Program-made: the position numbers and the translations under genes
NCBI RefSeq assembly: GCF_000002425.4
Contig: NC_037264.1
Span: 7,789,399-7,853,398 of the forward strand
DNA from: Physcomitrium patens
Lineage: Eukaryota; Streptophyta; Bryopsida; Funariales; Funariaceae
Reading direction: 5' to 3'
DNA length: 64,000 nucleotides
The notes under the pieces: generated by a model
Database searches by the model: none
What the model was told of the DNA's origin: nothing
The model's input: only the letters and a program-made list of their open reading frames with translations
Part shown: positions 21,501-34,114 of the stretch, in pieces
How positions within the stretch are numbered: position 1 is the first letter of the stretch
How the letters are laid out: each line of letters begins with the position of its first letter

Positions 21501-22035
21501 TTGGTTGTTAGAGTTACATGCAATAATGAAGGCGCAGTTGAAGAAAGCTCAAGAACGACAAAAGATAAATGCAGATGTATATCGTAAAGAGCAACCACAA
21601 CTCAACGTGGGTGATAAGGTATGGCTACTTCGTCGCAATATCAAGACCACTCGACCTTGTGACAAATTGGACTATCGTAGGCTTGGCCCCTTTTCTGTTT
21701 CTGAACAGATCAACCCAGTTGCATATCGGTTACATCTACCGGAGTCAATGAAGATCCATCCTGTATTCCACGTGTCTCTTCTTGAACCATATAAGACAGT
21801 GGATATACAAGGAAGAAGACAAATGCCACCGCCTCCTATAGAAGTAGATAATAATGAAGAATTTGAGGTGGAAGAGATATTAGACTCAAGGCGGCGCCGA
21901 AATAAGCTGGAATATCTTGTTCATTGGCGCGGATATGATATTAGTGAGCGCACATGGGAGCCATCCAGGAATCTAGCAAATGCATCAGCTAAAGTCAAAG
22001 TTTTTCATCAACGACATCCATCAAAACCAAGATGA
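18548..22035 (+). pseudogene. pol of element 2 (PR-RT-RH-IN-chromodomain), one stop and one frameshift
   Basis: Domains are protease (LIDSGAS), RT (YLDD), RNase H (METDASDF), integrase (HHCC finger; D-D-E in MDFI, SDRG, TEHVNQ; GPF intact) and chromodomain (EEFEVEEIL... WRGYD). The frame is broken by TGA at 20420-20422, where element 1 has TCAAGA and this copy TTATGA, and by loss of one C near 20733, after which the frame resumes in the -1 phase (integrase from about 20735 to the TGA at 22033-22035). The stop-free pol frame extends back to about 18473, overlapping gag, without a usable ATG. Some enzymatic domains are whole but no complete polyprotein can be made. Confidence 0.94.
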
Positions 22036-22129
22036 AAACCTCTCTTATAAAAGAGACAAGATTGAGGCAAGATAACATTCAATTTCCTATCCTTGTTTAT
22101 AACTTCTTTACATTTGTGACGCTAATTAG

Positions 22130-22552
22130 ATGGAGAGCCAACAACCAGCGGATTCAACTCAAGAACCTTCGTTTGCTGACCTGTCGGACGAGACATTACG
22201 ATTGTCACAACCTTCAAGACGACGCAATCGAGATGAAGATCTTCAAGAACGACATGTTCTTCCTCGAACAGATGGTGAGATACAACGCGTTTGGTATCAC
22301 GATTTGGGAAGGGACTCCCGATGTTTGGTGATTTTGCTAGAGGTAGGAACAACTCCTGATGGTGTTCCGAATATTCTATTCGAAGGAAGTTATGAAGGCC
22401 TCAATAATGATCAAATAACTGGGTGGTCTTCCCGCCCTGGTATGGGACACTACCGATGGTTGAGAGGCCCTATCAATCATCTTCGAAGAGAACAGAGATC
22501 AGAGTATGTGGCGAATATAATTCGTCGCATCATAGATTTCCTCAACATATGA
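22130..22552 (+). CDS. Extra 140-aa frame of element 2
   Basis: Same position and length as in element 1, intact from ATG to stop, 94 nt after pol. It differs from the element 1 protein at only three residues near the N-terminus (L/S, N/D, P/S); from about codon 25 to the stop the two copies look identical at DNA level. The protein family is unrecognised. It is intact in two elements whose gag-pol genes are both broken, but the short time since insertion could explain this without selection. Confidence 0.6.
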   Translation: MESQQPADSTQEPSFADLSDETLRLSQPSRRRNRDEDLQERHVLPRTDGEIQRVWYHDLGRDSRCLVILLEVGTTPDGVPNILFEGSYEGLNNDQITGWSSRPGMGHYRWLRGPINHLRREQRSEYVANIIRRIIDFLNI

Positions 22553-22579
22553 TGACCGCTCCTCGTGGAACTCGTCTCT

Positions 22580-22590
22580 AGAAGGGGGGA
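22580..22590 (+). promoter_or_regulatory. Polypurine tract of element 2
   Basis: AGAAGGGGGGA directly precedes TAA and the 3' LTR start at 22594. Confidence 0.85.
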
Positions 22591-22593
22591 TAA

Positions 22594-23146
22594 TGTCACG
22601 GCCATAATCACATAAGCTAATAATTACATATAGAAATAGGTAGAAGTAAGTAAAAGTAGATAAAAGTAAGTTAATTGTATAATATTTAATATAGAAGCTG
22701 CCTAGAAACTTCCTAGACGCTGCTTTGACTTCATAGGTGTCTTTAATTGACTTTTTGGATTAGAAACGTGGTCAACAAGTTGGCCATGTGCCACACATGT
22801 TGTTAGCTTGAAGATCAAGCTAACTATGTGGCCCACACGTAGGAAAACTTGCCTTGTAAGTCAAGGCATGTGTCCTACAAAGTCAACACATATTGGAGGT
22901 CCTATAGAACGTCGCCACGTAGCCCCTAGTTAGATAGTATATATAGAGACAAGAGTGAAGGCTTCTTCACTCTTGTCAACTCCTTTCTTGCTTCTAGTCT
23001 AGTTTCAAGGGTCTCTAGTTTTCTTGTATTTTGGCAATAGCTATTCCAGTTTCTTTCTTAATATACATATTTCTATTTTGTCCTATTTCTTTTTTGAGAA
23101 AAGTCTCACTTACTCTTTAGCTTTCATCGAGTTCTTGTCCTTGACA
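22594..23146 (+). repeat. 3' LTR of element 2
   Basis: 553 bp. The U3 half matches the 3' LTR of element 1, the U5 tail matches its own 5' LTR. It is followed by TTATC, the imperfect target duplication. Confidence 0.96.
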
Positions 23147-26090
23147 TTATCATATTTAGCAAAAATAATCAATTGTTTGATTTAATACATGAATATTAGA
23201 AAAAAATAAAAATAAAAAAACATATTACAATATATTTTAACATGTGAAGAAACTAACCAATTATTAAAGCATTATTGTACTTGATACCAATTTCTAGTTT
23301 TAAAAATTTTGATACATATGTTGATAGATATTTATTTTTTTGTAAAACAATTTAAAATTTCTTGTTGAAAAATTTAGATTTCTCTTGGTTGATGCACAAA
23401 TATAGATAAGCATCATGTCAAGTCTCCATCTAAGTTGTTGAATATACAATCTTATTGTTTTAAACTAATGAAAATAAAAATGAGCATGTCATTTAAGTAA
23501 TTTTTTTTTATTGTATTTTAATATGTTTGAAATTATTAACTAAGAAATCGGAGCTAAATTAAGAGTCATATTTGTTTAATAAACTTTAAACATGGATTTA
23601 TTATTAACAAAAATATTCTAGAGAACAACTCTTAGTTTTAAAATTAATGCAATTGCATTTACAAGAATTATTTAGAATTATGTAATTATTAGAAAAACTC
23701 ATATCAATTCTATATATTCTTGATTAGTCTTTTGTGATGTTGATTGAGCTGATAGACAAAGTTGATGCATAACAAGCATCAATTTTATTATTTTTCCATG
23801 CATTGATGCTATGAATTTCTTATTTTTAATAAGTTTTCCTTGATTATAAAAATTTAATAATTTCAATAAAAAAATAATAATAATTAAAAGAGGATATTCT
23901 TTAACTTCTTAAATAACATAATATTTTTAAGAAAAATAGATTGTCTAATCTCGATTAAAAAAACATGAAGCTTTGGCATTATATATTGTAGTCTTATCAA
24001 ATCATTAACGACATGAATTTTTTTTAAAAATTCAAAGGCTATAATCTCTTGTATTCCAAAGATAAAATAATAATAATAATAATAATAAATAAATATACGA
24101 TAGAAAGATATTATAATATCTATTTTTAAATACAATAAATATGTGGAATATGGAATCAAGACTAAAATTCAAGAAAAATATTATTAAGACTAAAGATGGC
24201 ATTAATATTGCTTTTCTATATACTAACCCCAAAAAAGGCTTAATGGAAGCCTTGATGTTTTTTAGCTTTAATTATTTTATGTATCATGACAGTGGCAATG
24301 AAGTTTTATTTTTATTTTTTGTTAACTTGCAGCAAAGAATTGTATATTTTTTGGGATATAAAGGTTCAATATGAGACCATGTGAGTTGATTGTTTTATAA
24401 TTAATAATCATAAAGATATTAACTTTTATATATAATTACATTACTTTAACAACATGAAGACTATCAACAAGAGGTTCAATCATGAATACGATGTAATTAT
24501 TGAATATTTTGGTTTAGATGTTACACCAACTTCGAAGTTGTAAAATAAATGTCACATAAAATTATAACTATATATTTATGCAATTGATACTTTGGAATTG
24601 TCTCTTATGACTTAATAAATTTTATTTGGATTTTCCAAATGTTCTTCTTCAACATTAAATTTTTAATCTCATATAACAAAAGTTTATTTTTGTTAGCAGT
24701 CTAATTGGTCTTTGGTGCTTAGATTTTTGCAATTTAGACATATTGCAATAAATGAAAAAAACTTATCATGTTTATTTGGATCATAATTATTTAAAAAATC
24801 TTAATTTAAGTTTGAGATATTAAAATATAAGTAAGTAAAGTAAAGGTTTTTCTACATTTTGAGATTTACCCTATTTTAATTTGAGCTCTAACCAATGTAC
24901 TTCTGAGGTGTAAGTAGTCCTTTAGAACATAACTATAAGATTATATAATTGAAATATATATCAATTAATAACTTAAAGAAGTATGTTATGAGGCAATGTT
25001 CATGATTTCTTTGGTGATCTATTATATTCTTCTTGCATCTATATTTATTTTCAAATCATCAAAAGTTATTTAAATCTATTGTAAATTTTATTTTTATAAA
25101 AAAAACAAGTAGCAATATTAATCTTAGCGTAGTAAATATAAGAAAACTTTTGAAATAAGTGTGTCATCTTTGTTGTTGCAAAATTTTTCAGTACTAAGGT
25201 TTTATCCAATAATTTGGTGAGAGAAGCCAATTCCATTCTTTTCTAGAGACTCATAATTTCATCTTTACTATGGCCTAACTTATATTTTCTTGTATTAAAA
25301 CAAAACTTTGCTAATTAATTATATGTTAGATTGGTGTCTAACTTCTAATTTTGTATAGATTAAATTAATTTTTAGTGCTCTATTAAACTTTCTAAAAGAT
25401 TAATTAAATTATATATTTTTAATAAAATGTTTTTAATTAAATTATTTTTATATGAGCAAGTCATATAAAAGGTCTTAACAATTCTTATAATTTGTAGATT
25501 GTAACATGATGTAACCAATTGTTTGCACCTATTTTATCTAAATTTTTTAACTATATGTGAGATTTATATTCAAGATGTAGCATTGCATTTCATATGGTCT
25601 ATAAAATATTTTTTTATTCTAATCATAAATAAAAACTTATAAACTTTAGAGTTATCTTTAAAAATATCTTAGCCACTACTGTAATTAAATATGATATATA
25701 CTAAAATCAATTTAGGTTAAGATAGACATAAACTAAATCTCTTATGTAATTAAATTTTAAGATTTTATAATTTTATTTTTACACTGTACATGATATAAAA
25801 CATGTGTTTTTAAACAAAATAACATCTAATACTTTCAATTTTTATCTCAAATAAGTAATTTTTAAAATAAAATTATCTAAGGGATTTTTAAAAATACTTG
25901 GTTCTTTTAGTTATATGCACATAAAAATTTATATGCTATTAGGCTAAAATTGTTGAAATTTCAATCTTTACACACAACCAAAAGTCAACTATTTAATTTA
26001 AAATCATTATTCTATTACTTAGATTAAAAATACAAATTATTGTAACTATTAGTATCATTTTTTCCTACATAGTATTTTTTTACAAGTATA

Positions 26091-26128
<38 letters not shown>

Positions 26129-26237
26129 TAATATGATGTGTACTTTTACAAAATAAATAATTATTTCATGTATTTAATTTTATAAATTTGACACACATTA
26201 AATTAGAATACAAACTAACATTAAAAAGAAGATAAAA

Positions 26238-26279
<42 letters not shown>

Positions 26280-26558
26280 TCTAGTTAATTCTATGCACAC
26301 ATGTATAAACTCTAAATATCCATTGTAGTTTGAATGCAATTTATTTTTAAACATGACGTTGTACTCAGAATCAAAAAAAATCTTCAATAATAAAAGTACA
26401 TACTTTAGCTGTTCTTATTATTAATTTTGATTTTTAACAAAGAATGAAGAATTTAATTTTTTAATATCATTTATTTTTCCTAAAATATAGTAAATGAAAC
26501 ATGAGCATACATTTGTTACCAATAGGTCCATTTGTGCAATTAGGAAAAAAGTGAAACC

Positions 26559-26597
<39 letters not shown>

Positions 26598-27810
26598 CAT
26601 TAAAAGAAATATAATAGCCATCAATATATTTAACATTTTTTATTAAAAAAATATATTTAGTAATTTGATATAAATTTCTTTAATATATATTTTGATAATT
26701 ATATATATACATACATAAAACAAAAAATTAACATATTATTTTAAAAAAAATTTAAAATATATATTTTTATTAAATTTAAAAACACTAGACATGATTTATT
26801 AAGACTTGATGAAATTTGAGATATTAAGAAATATCAATCTACATTCTTAAACAAACCTAAGGCGATATTTAAAACTTTGTATGTTATGATTCTAATATTA
26901 AGTTGTTGAAGAGATTTCTTCTTGTATTTTTTATTATGCATGAATGTCAAATTTCTCGAAACATTACAAAAAAAGTTTTGTCACTTGTGCATTGCATTAT
27001 TTATATTAACTTAATAAGTTTGATATAGTAAAGATCAACTTTACATAAATGGTTTTTTAAGTTTTTTTTAATAAAATCTATTTTTAGATGTATGTATGGA
27101 TGTGAAATTTAGATGGTCAATAATACAATCAATAAAAAAAAAAATTATAGCAAAAATAATAAATTATTTATATTGTATCGTAAATTTTTAAAAAATAAAA
27201 TTATTTAATTGATGCAAATTTTCAATGAGTTATTTTTAAATTCTTATATTGTTATATATATTACAAAAAAGTTATTGCCAAAACACTAAGAAAATTTTAA
27301 CCCAATGATAAAAATATCATAACTCAAATTTTATTGGAGATTATTATTGACATTACACTAATTATTATAATTCATCACTCTCTAAATTATTTGTTGCAAG
27401 AAAGTATCTTCTTATAAGTGTATTAAAATTTTACAAGAAACGAAGTTTTAGTAATGTTGATCACACATCTTTATCTGGCTATCTTATTACTTTAAGAACC
27501 ATCACTGATTTTTTGTAATATTTTTTTATATTTTTGGTATTATATTAAACTTTAGCCTATAGATTCTAACCTAAATATATCATCATAATACCATCGATCT
27601 ATTCAATTGCATTATTTCAGATTTTTCAGAAGAAGATTATCTTATGATTTAATATTTGTTTTAGCATCTAATTTATCAATTAAAACATTAATATCTTATT
27701 TTAATAAAGGAAGAAAAAAGAAGAAAAATAAAATTTAAAAAATTATACTAAAAATTCTTTAAAACAATAAAAAAATTTAAAAAACAATAATCAAATTTAT
27801 TTTTATATGA

Positions 27811-27844
<34 letters not shown>

Positions 27845-28440
27845 TAATATAAAAAACTAAAAATGATTATTTTCAATATTATATATTTACATAACAACAT
27901 ATCTAGAAAGATCTAGTATTTCTTTACCAAGCTTTTAGTAATCAATTTCATAAACTATTATATAAAGATTATCATGAAGTTATTTTTATAAGACATATCA
28001 ATTAAAATAAAGTAAGTTTTTTTTACAGAAACCGTGTGTATATTTATAAATATTTTTTTTAAATAATGAAAAATATAAAAAATCGTTGTAAATCATATCA
28101 ATATCACTTTAAAATGTTTTAAATTTTTTTAAAAAATTATACTCTATACAAAACTACAAATATTTATTATTTGTTTAGCATCAATAGCTTTAACAAACTA
28201 GAATCTCTTATTTGATAATTTTAAAAACATCATACATGTCATAATTCAATAATCATCTTTAAACTCGTTTTATCATCTTTAAACTTGTTTAAAATATTAG
28301 ATTTCTTGTTTTATACAATAAACTAAATCTAATTAAAATCATCAAAGAACTTCCATAATTTTTATTAGTAGATAGCAAAAAAAGAAAATTGATAGACTTA
28401 AAATTCATAGAAAAATAGAAGGCCAATGACATAATCTCAA
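23147..28440. other. AT-rich DNA, no gene
   Basis: 5.3 kb of A+T-rich sequence with AT microsatellites near 26084-26130, 26242-26276, 26563-26592 and 27811-27837. Short open frames are compositional only. No LTR or pol remnant was recognisable by eye. Confidence 0.6.
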
Positions 28441-29171
28441 CATGAAATCCACTTAGTGAAAAATTCATCTAACTCAGAAGAAAAGAGGCAAATAGAACAT
28501 GATTTGTGACGAACTTCAAAGCAGGAAAAATCACACAAAGCAGCCTTTAGTCTTGTCCTAACTTCAAAACTAGTGACACAGAAATATTTATCTTTTGACA
28601 AGTTCAAATCTACTTCATCCAAGGACATCAATAATATCTTATTCTATGTCCTCATAATCTGAGCACGATGTCTGAAGAGATGAACTACATCTCATTTTCC
28701 TGCTTTGATGGCCACAATGACAAAATCACCTGCCCATCATTTTAGGGTTGTTTTCTGCTGTGACAACCAAGTGTCGTCCAAGGTCTGGGTTAGCAACTCC
28801 AAAAGAGGTGGTGTTGCGGTGGCGCGAGGATGGTGAAGAAGAAGAAGATATCTCAGTCCTTGCTTTGGGAACCCACCAAAATGGAACCAAGTGGATCTAT
28901 GTCATGGATCTTCGCGCCTCCATCTCCACCTGTCGTCGCACTGCGCAGCCAGCTTGATGCCACTTGGCTCGCTTGGCCCTTCTCCCTTCTCTGTTTGCTT
29001 CATATCTTCTTTGTGATTGTCATCACTCCCTGTTTTGTAGTGTTGCCTATTTTCTTCTCAAAGCTGGACACAATCAGAGCTCTTTTCATAGTGTGGTGTA
29101 ATCTGTTGAAGTGAGAGTTTGAAGACAGTTGGAAAGTTTGGTTCATTCTCTGAGCAGTTTGCTGCAGCAAG
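28441..29171 (+). promoter_or_regulatory. Upstream region and 5' leader of the LTI65-like gene
   Basis: Base composition rises to normal genic levels at about 28440. The stretch leads into the ATG at 29172. I saw no clear ABRE (ACGTGG) or DRE core close to the gene, so ABA or cold control cannot be argued from this sequence alone. Confidence 0.4.
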
Positions 29172-30532
29172 ATGGGTGAGTTCCTTTTGGTTCTGTATTT
29201 GCAGCTGTCTTGTAGACTGATCAGGTGTTTTTTTGTGTGCGTGTGTGGGCTTTGTGCTGTGGATGGGTGTCGGTGGCATGAAAGTTGTGATGGAGTTTTT
29301 GGTTTCGTGATGCTCTTGGGTCGGTGTTGATATGATTGGGTTCGGTGTGTAGATCCTGCTCAAGGGCAGACGGAAGGGAAGTCGTTGACGTCGAAATTGA
29401 AGGCGAAGGTGAGGGGCGTGAAGAAAGTTAAAAACCACTTGCCCGGACGGCACAGGCGTGACACCGAAAATCCACAAGGAGATGTCGCCGTCCACGATGA
29501 TGATGATGATAGCTCTGGCTCCAGCTCTGATGCGTCTCCCAGAGTTAGTACATCTCATTCTCTACCTCTCTCTATCTCTCCCTCAACTTTCTACCCTTTT
29601 TAATTCTTGCATTCCGTATGTTCTGCGTCTTGACGCATAGATTTGGCAGAACTTGAAGTCGACATTGGCTGAGACATTAGCGTTGTATACTTATTTTTCT
29701 TACATACCTTGTTTGGATCACGGCAGAAACCCGGTCCGGAGACGGGATACAACGTCGGTCAATCCACACCTTTTACAACAGTGAAGACCACTCCACTGAA
29801 ATCAGACCACTCCGCCAAGTCGCAGGATAGGAGATCTCCGCCTAGGTCGCACAACCGCGACTACGAATCGAAGCTTTCTAATGACAATTCGGGATATCGA
29901 GCATCCGATGGCCCCCCAAGCTCAATGACCCCCTCTGTGGAGGAAAAATTCCAGTATTTGGGTGTTGGAGACCGATCTAGACCTGCAAACTATCCGAATG
30001 ATCACTCTTATCAGATTGGACAACATTACCCCACCACGGCAACAGAGGTACGATCGCGACTGTATAGTAGAACATAATCGTTGAATGGTGCAATGGTGCA
30101 ATTGTCCATTTTCTTTGGATGTACTGAAGTAATGGTTTCATTCTTATTGCCGCTTTACAGGGCGTGCCGAAGATTGGGTACAGTGAGCATGACACCAAGC
30201 CCCCTGGATTGTTGGCACGCGTGCAAGATACAGTTGGAGGGGTCGCCGCGGCAGTGGGGTCACAAGTGGGCTACTATAATGAAGTAGATGCTACCCCTCA
30301 TGAGCAGCCATCAACGGATCCAAATGCACCGTCGGTGTTGGACAAGGCGAAACACACACTCGGATTGGCCAAGCCAAGTGACCCAAACTCGCCGACAGTG
30401 ATGGAGAAGGCGAAGCACACACTCGGAATGGATAAGCCTAGCGATCCGAACGCGCCTACAGTGATGGAGAAGACGAAGGCTCTTTTAGGAATGGGTAAGC
30501 CTGGAGATCGAGATGCGCAGACTATAATGTAG
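29172..30532 (+). CDS. LTI65/CAP160-like dehydration or ABA-responsive protein, 4 exons, 295 aa
   Basis: Coding exons: 29172-29175, 29353-29543, 29727-30047 and 30161-30532, all with GT-AG introns and continuous phase. The N-terminus has a basic Lys-rich segment (SKLKAKVRGVKKVKNHLPG), then an acidic Asp5/Ser cluster (HDDDDDSSGSSSD), as at the start of RD29B/LTI65 proteins. The middle is hydrophilic and disordered, including EKFQYLGVGDRSRPANY. The C-terminus has three 21-residue tandem repeats of the form DPNxPTVMEKAKHTLGMxKP, and a fourth is cut short by the stop. Such proteins are hydrophilic, stress-induced and thought to protect cells during drying or cold. The first coding exon has only 4 nt, so the start rests on the ATGG/GTGAGT junction. 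Family assignment is from motif resemblance. Confidence 0.72.
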
Positions 30533-31636
30533 AAGTCTTGGGAGTTGAGAATGAAAATTGGAATGAAAAATAACCCCAATTTACGCAGGAGACTTGAGAT
30601 TATTCACTCTTGAGTGTTATCATGTGGAAATGTAGATTATGGCAGTGTAGAAAGGAGGATGCGAACTACTTCTGCATTAGACTAGAAATCCTCGATACAA
30701 TTGGACCTCAACCTTATGGGAAATGTGAAATAATGCAAAGTGATGTAAATGGCATGTATATTCAGGAAATCGTAGTTCGGAGCTCAGAGACGTTGGAAGC
30801 TTATCATTTACGCAAATGTATGACGAGTCTTACAATATCTTTGATGAATTCTGAGTTTCATTGGAATGTGATACATGATAGTTTTTCCAACAGCCGGTAT
30901 TCAATCTGGGATAAATTGGTTGAGGTACGCATTGTAGCTCTCCTTTCACTCACAATTCTGAGAAAATTAACGATTGGTGAAGTTCCCCAATATCGACTAA
31001 TAGGTCTTTCTTTGGTTGTACCGCGTCTGTAGAAGTCATAATTCTTTATGAAAAAGTTTTTCATAAAAATATTTATGAACATTTGATTTTGTATCCTTAC
31101 TCATAACACATAATTACTTCACGTAAAATAAAAAGCTACATGCTAAGTACCTCACTGCGTAATACAGATTTTACACACTGCTCACACAGGCAACTTATGT
31201 TTTAATCAGGTTGGCTCTACGTAGCTAAAGCAAATGGTGTATATAACATGTATTATTGATTAATGTTCGCCTGCTCAAGGCCTATTCCATTTGTAGAATT
31301 ATTAATCAGCAAGCTAACATTAATCAATAATTATTCCATTTGTAGAAATTATAAAAGCTGAAATAAGTGGTAGGTTATTGAAATCATACTTAACAATTAA
31401 AATTTATTTTATTTTGGCCCTGTATAGTTTTTGAATGATTCAATGCTTGAAACGCTGATAGGCTAGGGCGTTGGGTTAAGTATTACTGAGATACAGAGCA
31501 GTGTTGAGAGGATAAGAGTCAAGATCGGAGAGAAATCTCATATACAAAAGCCAACGGCTGGTATTGTACATGAACCAACAGGAGACAAGACCTCAAAACT
31601 ACCTAATAACCGCATGAGATAGGACCAGTAAACGGC
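30533..31636. other. Spacer between LTI65-like gene and RBCS 3' end
   Basis: The two genes converge here, so the interval should hold both 3' UTRs. A 140-codon open frame at 30610-31032 has no recognisable domain and sits where the 3' UTR should be. An inverted repeat occupies 31252-31331. Confidence 0.5.
31252..31331. repeat. Inverted repeat, perfect 16-bp arms
   Basis: ATTATTGATTAATGTT (31252-31267) and its exact reverse complement (31316-31331) flank a 48-bp loop. ATTCCATTTGTAGAA also occurs as a direct repeat inside and just after the structure. It could be a small non-autonomous DNA transposon remnant or a hairpin in the RBCS 3' region. Confidence 0.8.
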
Positions 31637-32404
31637 TTAGTTGGGCCTGGCGACCAAGAAACCGCAGATCTGGACCTGCTTGACATTGTCGAAGCCCAAC
31701 ACGCGCACGAAGCAGCCGGGGAAGGTCTTCTTGCACTCCTCAATCTCCCTCAACACCTGGGCAGAGTCATTGCACCCGAACATGGGCAGCTTCCACATGG
31801 TCCAGTAGCGACCATCGTAGTATCCGGGGGATGAGTTGTTGGTGCGGGACACACCGTTGGCGTTCTGTACCAAAACAACATACGAATCAGAAGCAGCCTA
31901 AAAGCAGACTTACCCAATTACTCAAAAACCAATTCTCATAATAAACAACCGTCACAGCCTAGCGCACCGGTGCGGCATTGCATGCAAGTCCCACAAAGGC
32001 AAAGAAACACCATCGCACAACATCCAACGTCGTCAAGCCACCCGCTACCAACAACACGACGAAGAGTTTCCCAAAAAGCTTACCACGTCGAACTCGAGGC
32101 AGGGGATGAGCTTCTGCTGGATCATGTACTCCACCTGCTTGGCGATGGCGTCATCAGACAGTGGGGGCAAGTAGGAGAAGGTCTCGAACTTGGTCATGCC
32201 GATGGGGTTCCACACCTGCATGCACTGCACGCGGCTACCATTCTGGACCGAGCTCAAGGTTTGGGCCTTGCTGGAGAACAAGGTGTTGCTCTTGAGGCCA
32301 GAGAAGGCCTTGACGGAGGAGGACTCCGAGGTGGACACAGCCGAGGAGGCAGCAGCGAAGGCAGTGGGTGCCACCACGGTGGTAGCGGCAACGATAGATG
32401 CCAT
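31637..32404 (-). CDS. RBCS: Ribulose bisphosphate carboxylase small subunit, chloroplast precursor, 182 aa
   Basis: Two exons on the minus strand: 32404-32084 and 31864-31637, with one GT-AG intron after the codon for Val107. Residues 1-61 form a Ser/Ala-rich chloroplast transit peptide starting [11 protein letters not shown] and ending at RVQC. The mature protein starts [21 protein letters not shown], close to the canonical MQVWPP start, and includes the conserved [16 protein letters not shown] and a C-terminus with [11 protein letters not shown]. Eight small subunits join eight plastid-encoded large subunits to form the CO2-fixing enzyme in the stroma. An in-frame extension upstream has no ATG, so this start is secure. 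One intron is fewer than the two or three usual in flowering plants. Confidence 0.97.
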
Positions 32405-34114
32405 GGCAACAGGAGGATTGCAGGCAACAACAACAACACAGTGCAGATGAGGAAACAAACTAGCGAGTAAAGGGAGATGGGTTTACTGCAGAGATCAAAG
32501 TGGGAGGGAATTATGTAGGAAGTGGGTGTTGGATTGCGGAGATGGCTATGGAATCAAGCATGGCCACAGGCTGCTGCAGGGGCTGGGGGGCGTCACCTGA
32601 TCCATGGCTCCGGTGGAGCGACAGAGATCGGCTCGCGGTGGCGGAGCGTTGTGAGGCTGTGAGATTACCGCCACCGTAAAAACAAAAACCAATATAAAAA
32701 AATCAAAAAAAAGTTCATCGACTTTTCGCCAATCCAGGTCTAATTTTTCAATGGAGTGACTTTGCTTTATTGGGTCCCTCTCTCCCTTTCGCCTTTTCCT
32801 TGATACTTTTCAGATCGAATGGGATAAAAAGATTTGGCTTTTGTGTGATTTTTCTTTTTGTTATGATTTTTTCAACAGACTTCAGTGTTCATGGGTGCTT
32901 ATTGGAAAAGTAAGGCTTTTGGGGAACCAATTAGTTTTGTGGATTTATTTTATTTTTCACTTTGGATGAAGTGTTGTTTGTACATGATGTTTTGAAATTT
33001 CTGCAAAAATGTATGTGGATGGTAGTGATTATTTATTTCATTCAATAGAGTTTGAATTTTCTGTGAATTATCAAATGTAAATTTATGACCAGTAATGTGC
33101 TTTCTGGTTTCATTCGAAGTATTTCATTTATTTGGTTATTACTAAAATTATTTTTTGATTTTTGAGCACAAAATAAATGCAGAACTTTAATTGTAATTGG
33201 TTTCACTTCCTGATGAAATAGTTTGGATGAATTCGTGTGTTTTCATTTATTTTATCATTCATTTTATAAATTGCCAATCAATTTTTTCTCTAATTTACAA
33301 CAATCAAGTTCACAAAAGATCAAGAGTTGTTTTTATTTATTTTTTTATTTATTTATGTAGGCTCTGAAATACGCTCGATTATAAAATCAAATCAAAAGAT
33401 GAATAATAAATCATTTCATTTTTGGATGTTTTTAATTCTAATTTATTATATTTCAACTTATCGAGCTTTTACAGAACGTTATCATATACTCATGCTTAGC
33501 ACCTACAACACCGAGCGAAAATCATTTGCGGCAACTTACACAAATTGCAGCAACCTGTTGTTATTGGCCTAGATTTGTAGTAACGAACTGATCACTACCC
33601 ATTGTTGCAATTCAAAAACTACTATCAATTGTTCATTTAATCAACGCTAATTTATGTGCAACCTGCATGTATTTCATGCACACTGGTGCATACAGAAACA
33701 CAACACAAATACATGATTTCTAATGCACCCAGATCAACTTCCTAACCACCAAATCTTTTAAACCTCACTTTTTCATTTTTTTTAATTTATTTTTTGTTTT
33801 AAGGACGACCACAGCCGATCTACTTCCTATTGTGGATGCTCTGAAAGTTCTCAATATTACCTGAATGTTGGTTACAAAAAGGTTTCTGAAATCCTTTGTC
33901 TCAACTTATGGGTACCAGGGACTTCATGCCACCAGTCTATACAGCAAATAACGGATTTAACCAAGGGATGTTAGTGGCTGGATTCCTAATGCACATTAAG
34001 CTAACTAACTAACTTGCAGTTGGGTAAACGTAACCTACCCCACTAGGTTATGCTGAGCAAAGCTTGAAAATGTTCTCCTGAAACACCAGGAAATGGTGTT
34101 TACCAAATTGAGTC
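32405..34114. promoter_or_regulatory. RBCS upstream region and spacer to eIF2alpha 3' end
   Basis: Contains the RBCS leader and promoter, read on the minus strand, and further right the 3' flank of eIF2alpha. I could not identify a definite G-box/I-box pair. The part from about 32900 to 33900 is AT-rich and shows no coding signal. Confidence 0.4.

Larger units (their letters stand above)
16770..23146 (+). mobile_element. Element 2: full-length Ty3/gypsy chromovirus, 6377 bp
   Basis: Two 553-bp LTRs (16770-17322 and 22594-23146), TG...CA, flank intact gag, a pol with one stop and one frameshift, and the extra 140-aa frame. Flanks TTTTC (16765-16769) and TTATC (23147-23151) are a target duplication with one mismatch. 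The LTRs differ at about 7 positions. The last ~120 bp of the LTR differ strongly from element 1, whereas pol from the RT start to the polypurine tract is almost identical to it. Same family as element 1, different 5' lineage. Confidence 0.97.

Noticed and set aside
30610..31032. 140-codon frame downstream of the LTI65-like gene
   Set aside because: It sits in the expected 3' UTR, has no domain and a shadow frame on the other strand.
32405..32458. In-frame N-terminal extension of RBCS
   Set aside because: The upstream codon is TTG, not ATG; the extension lacks a start, and the transit peptide begins normally at MASIV.
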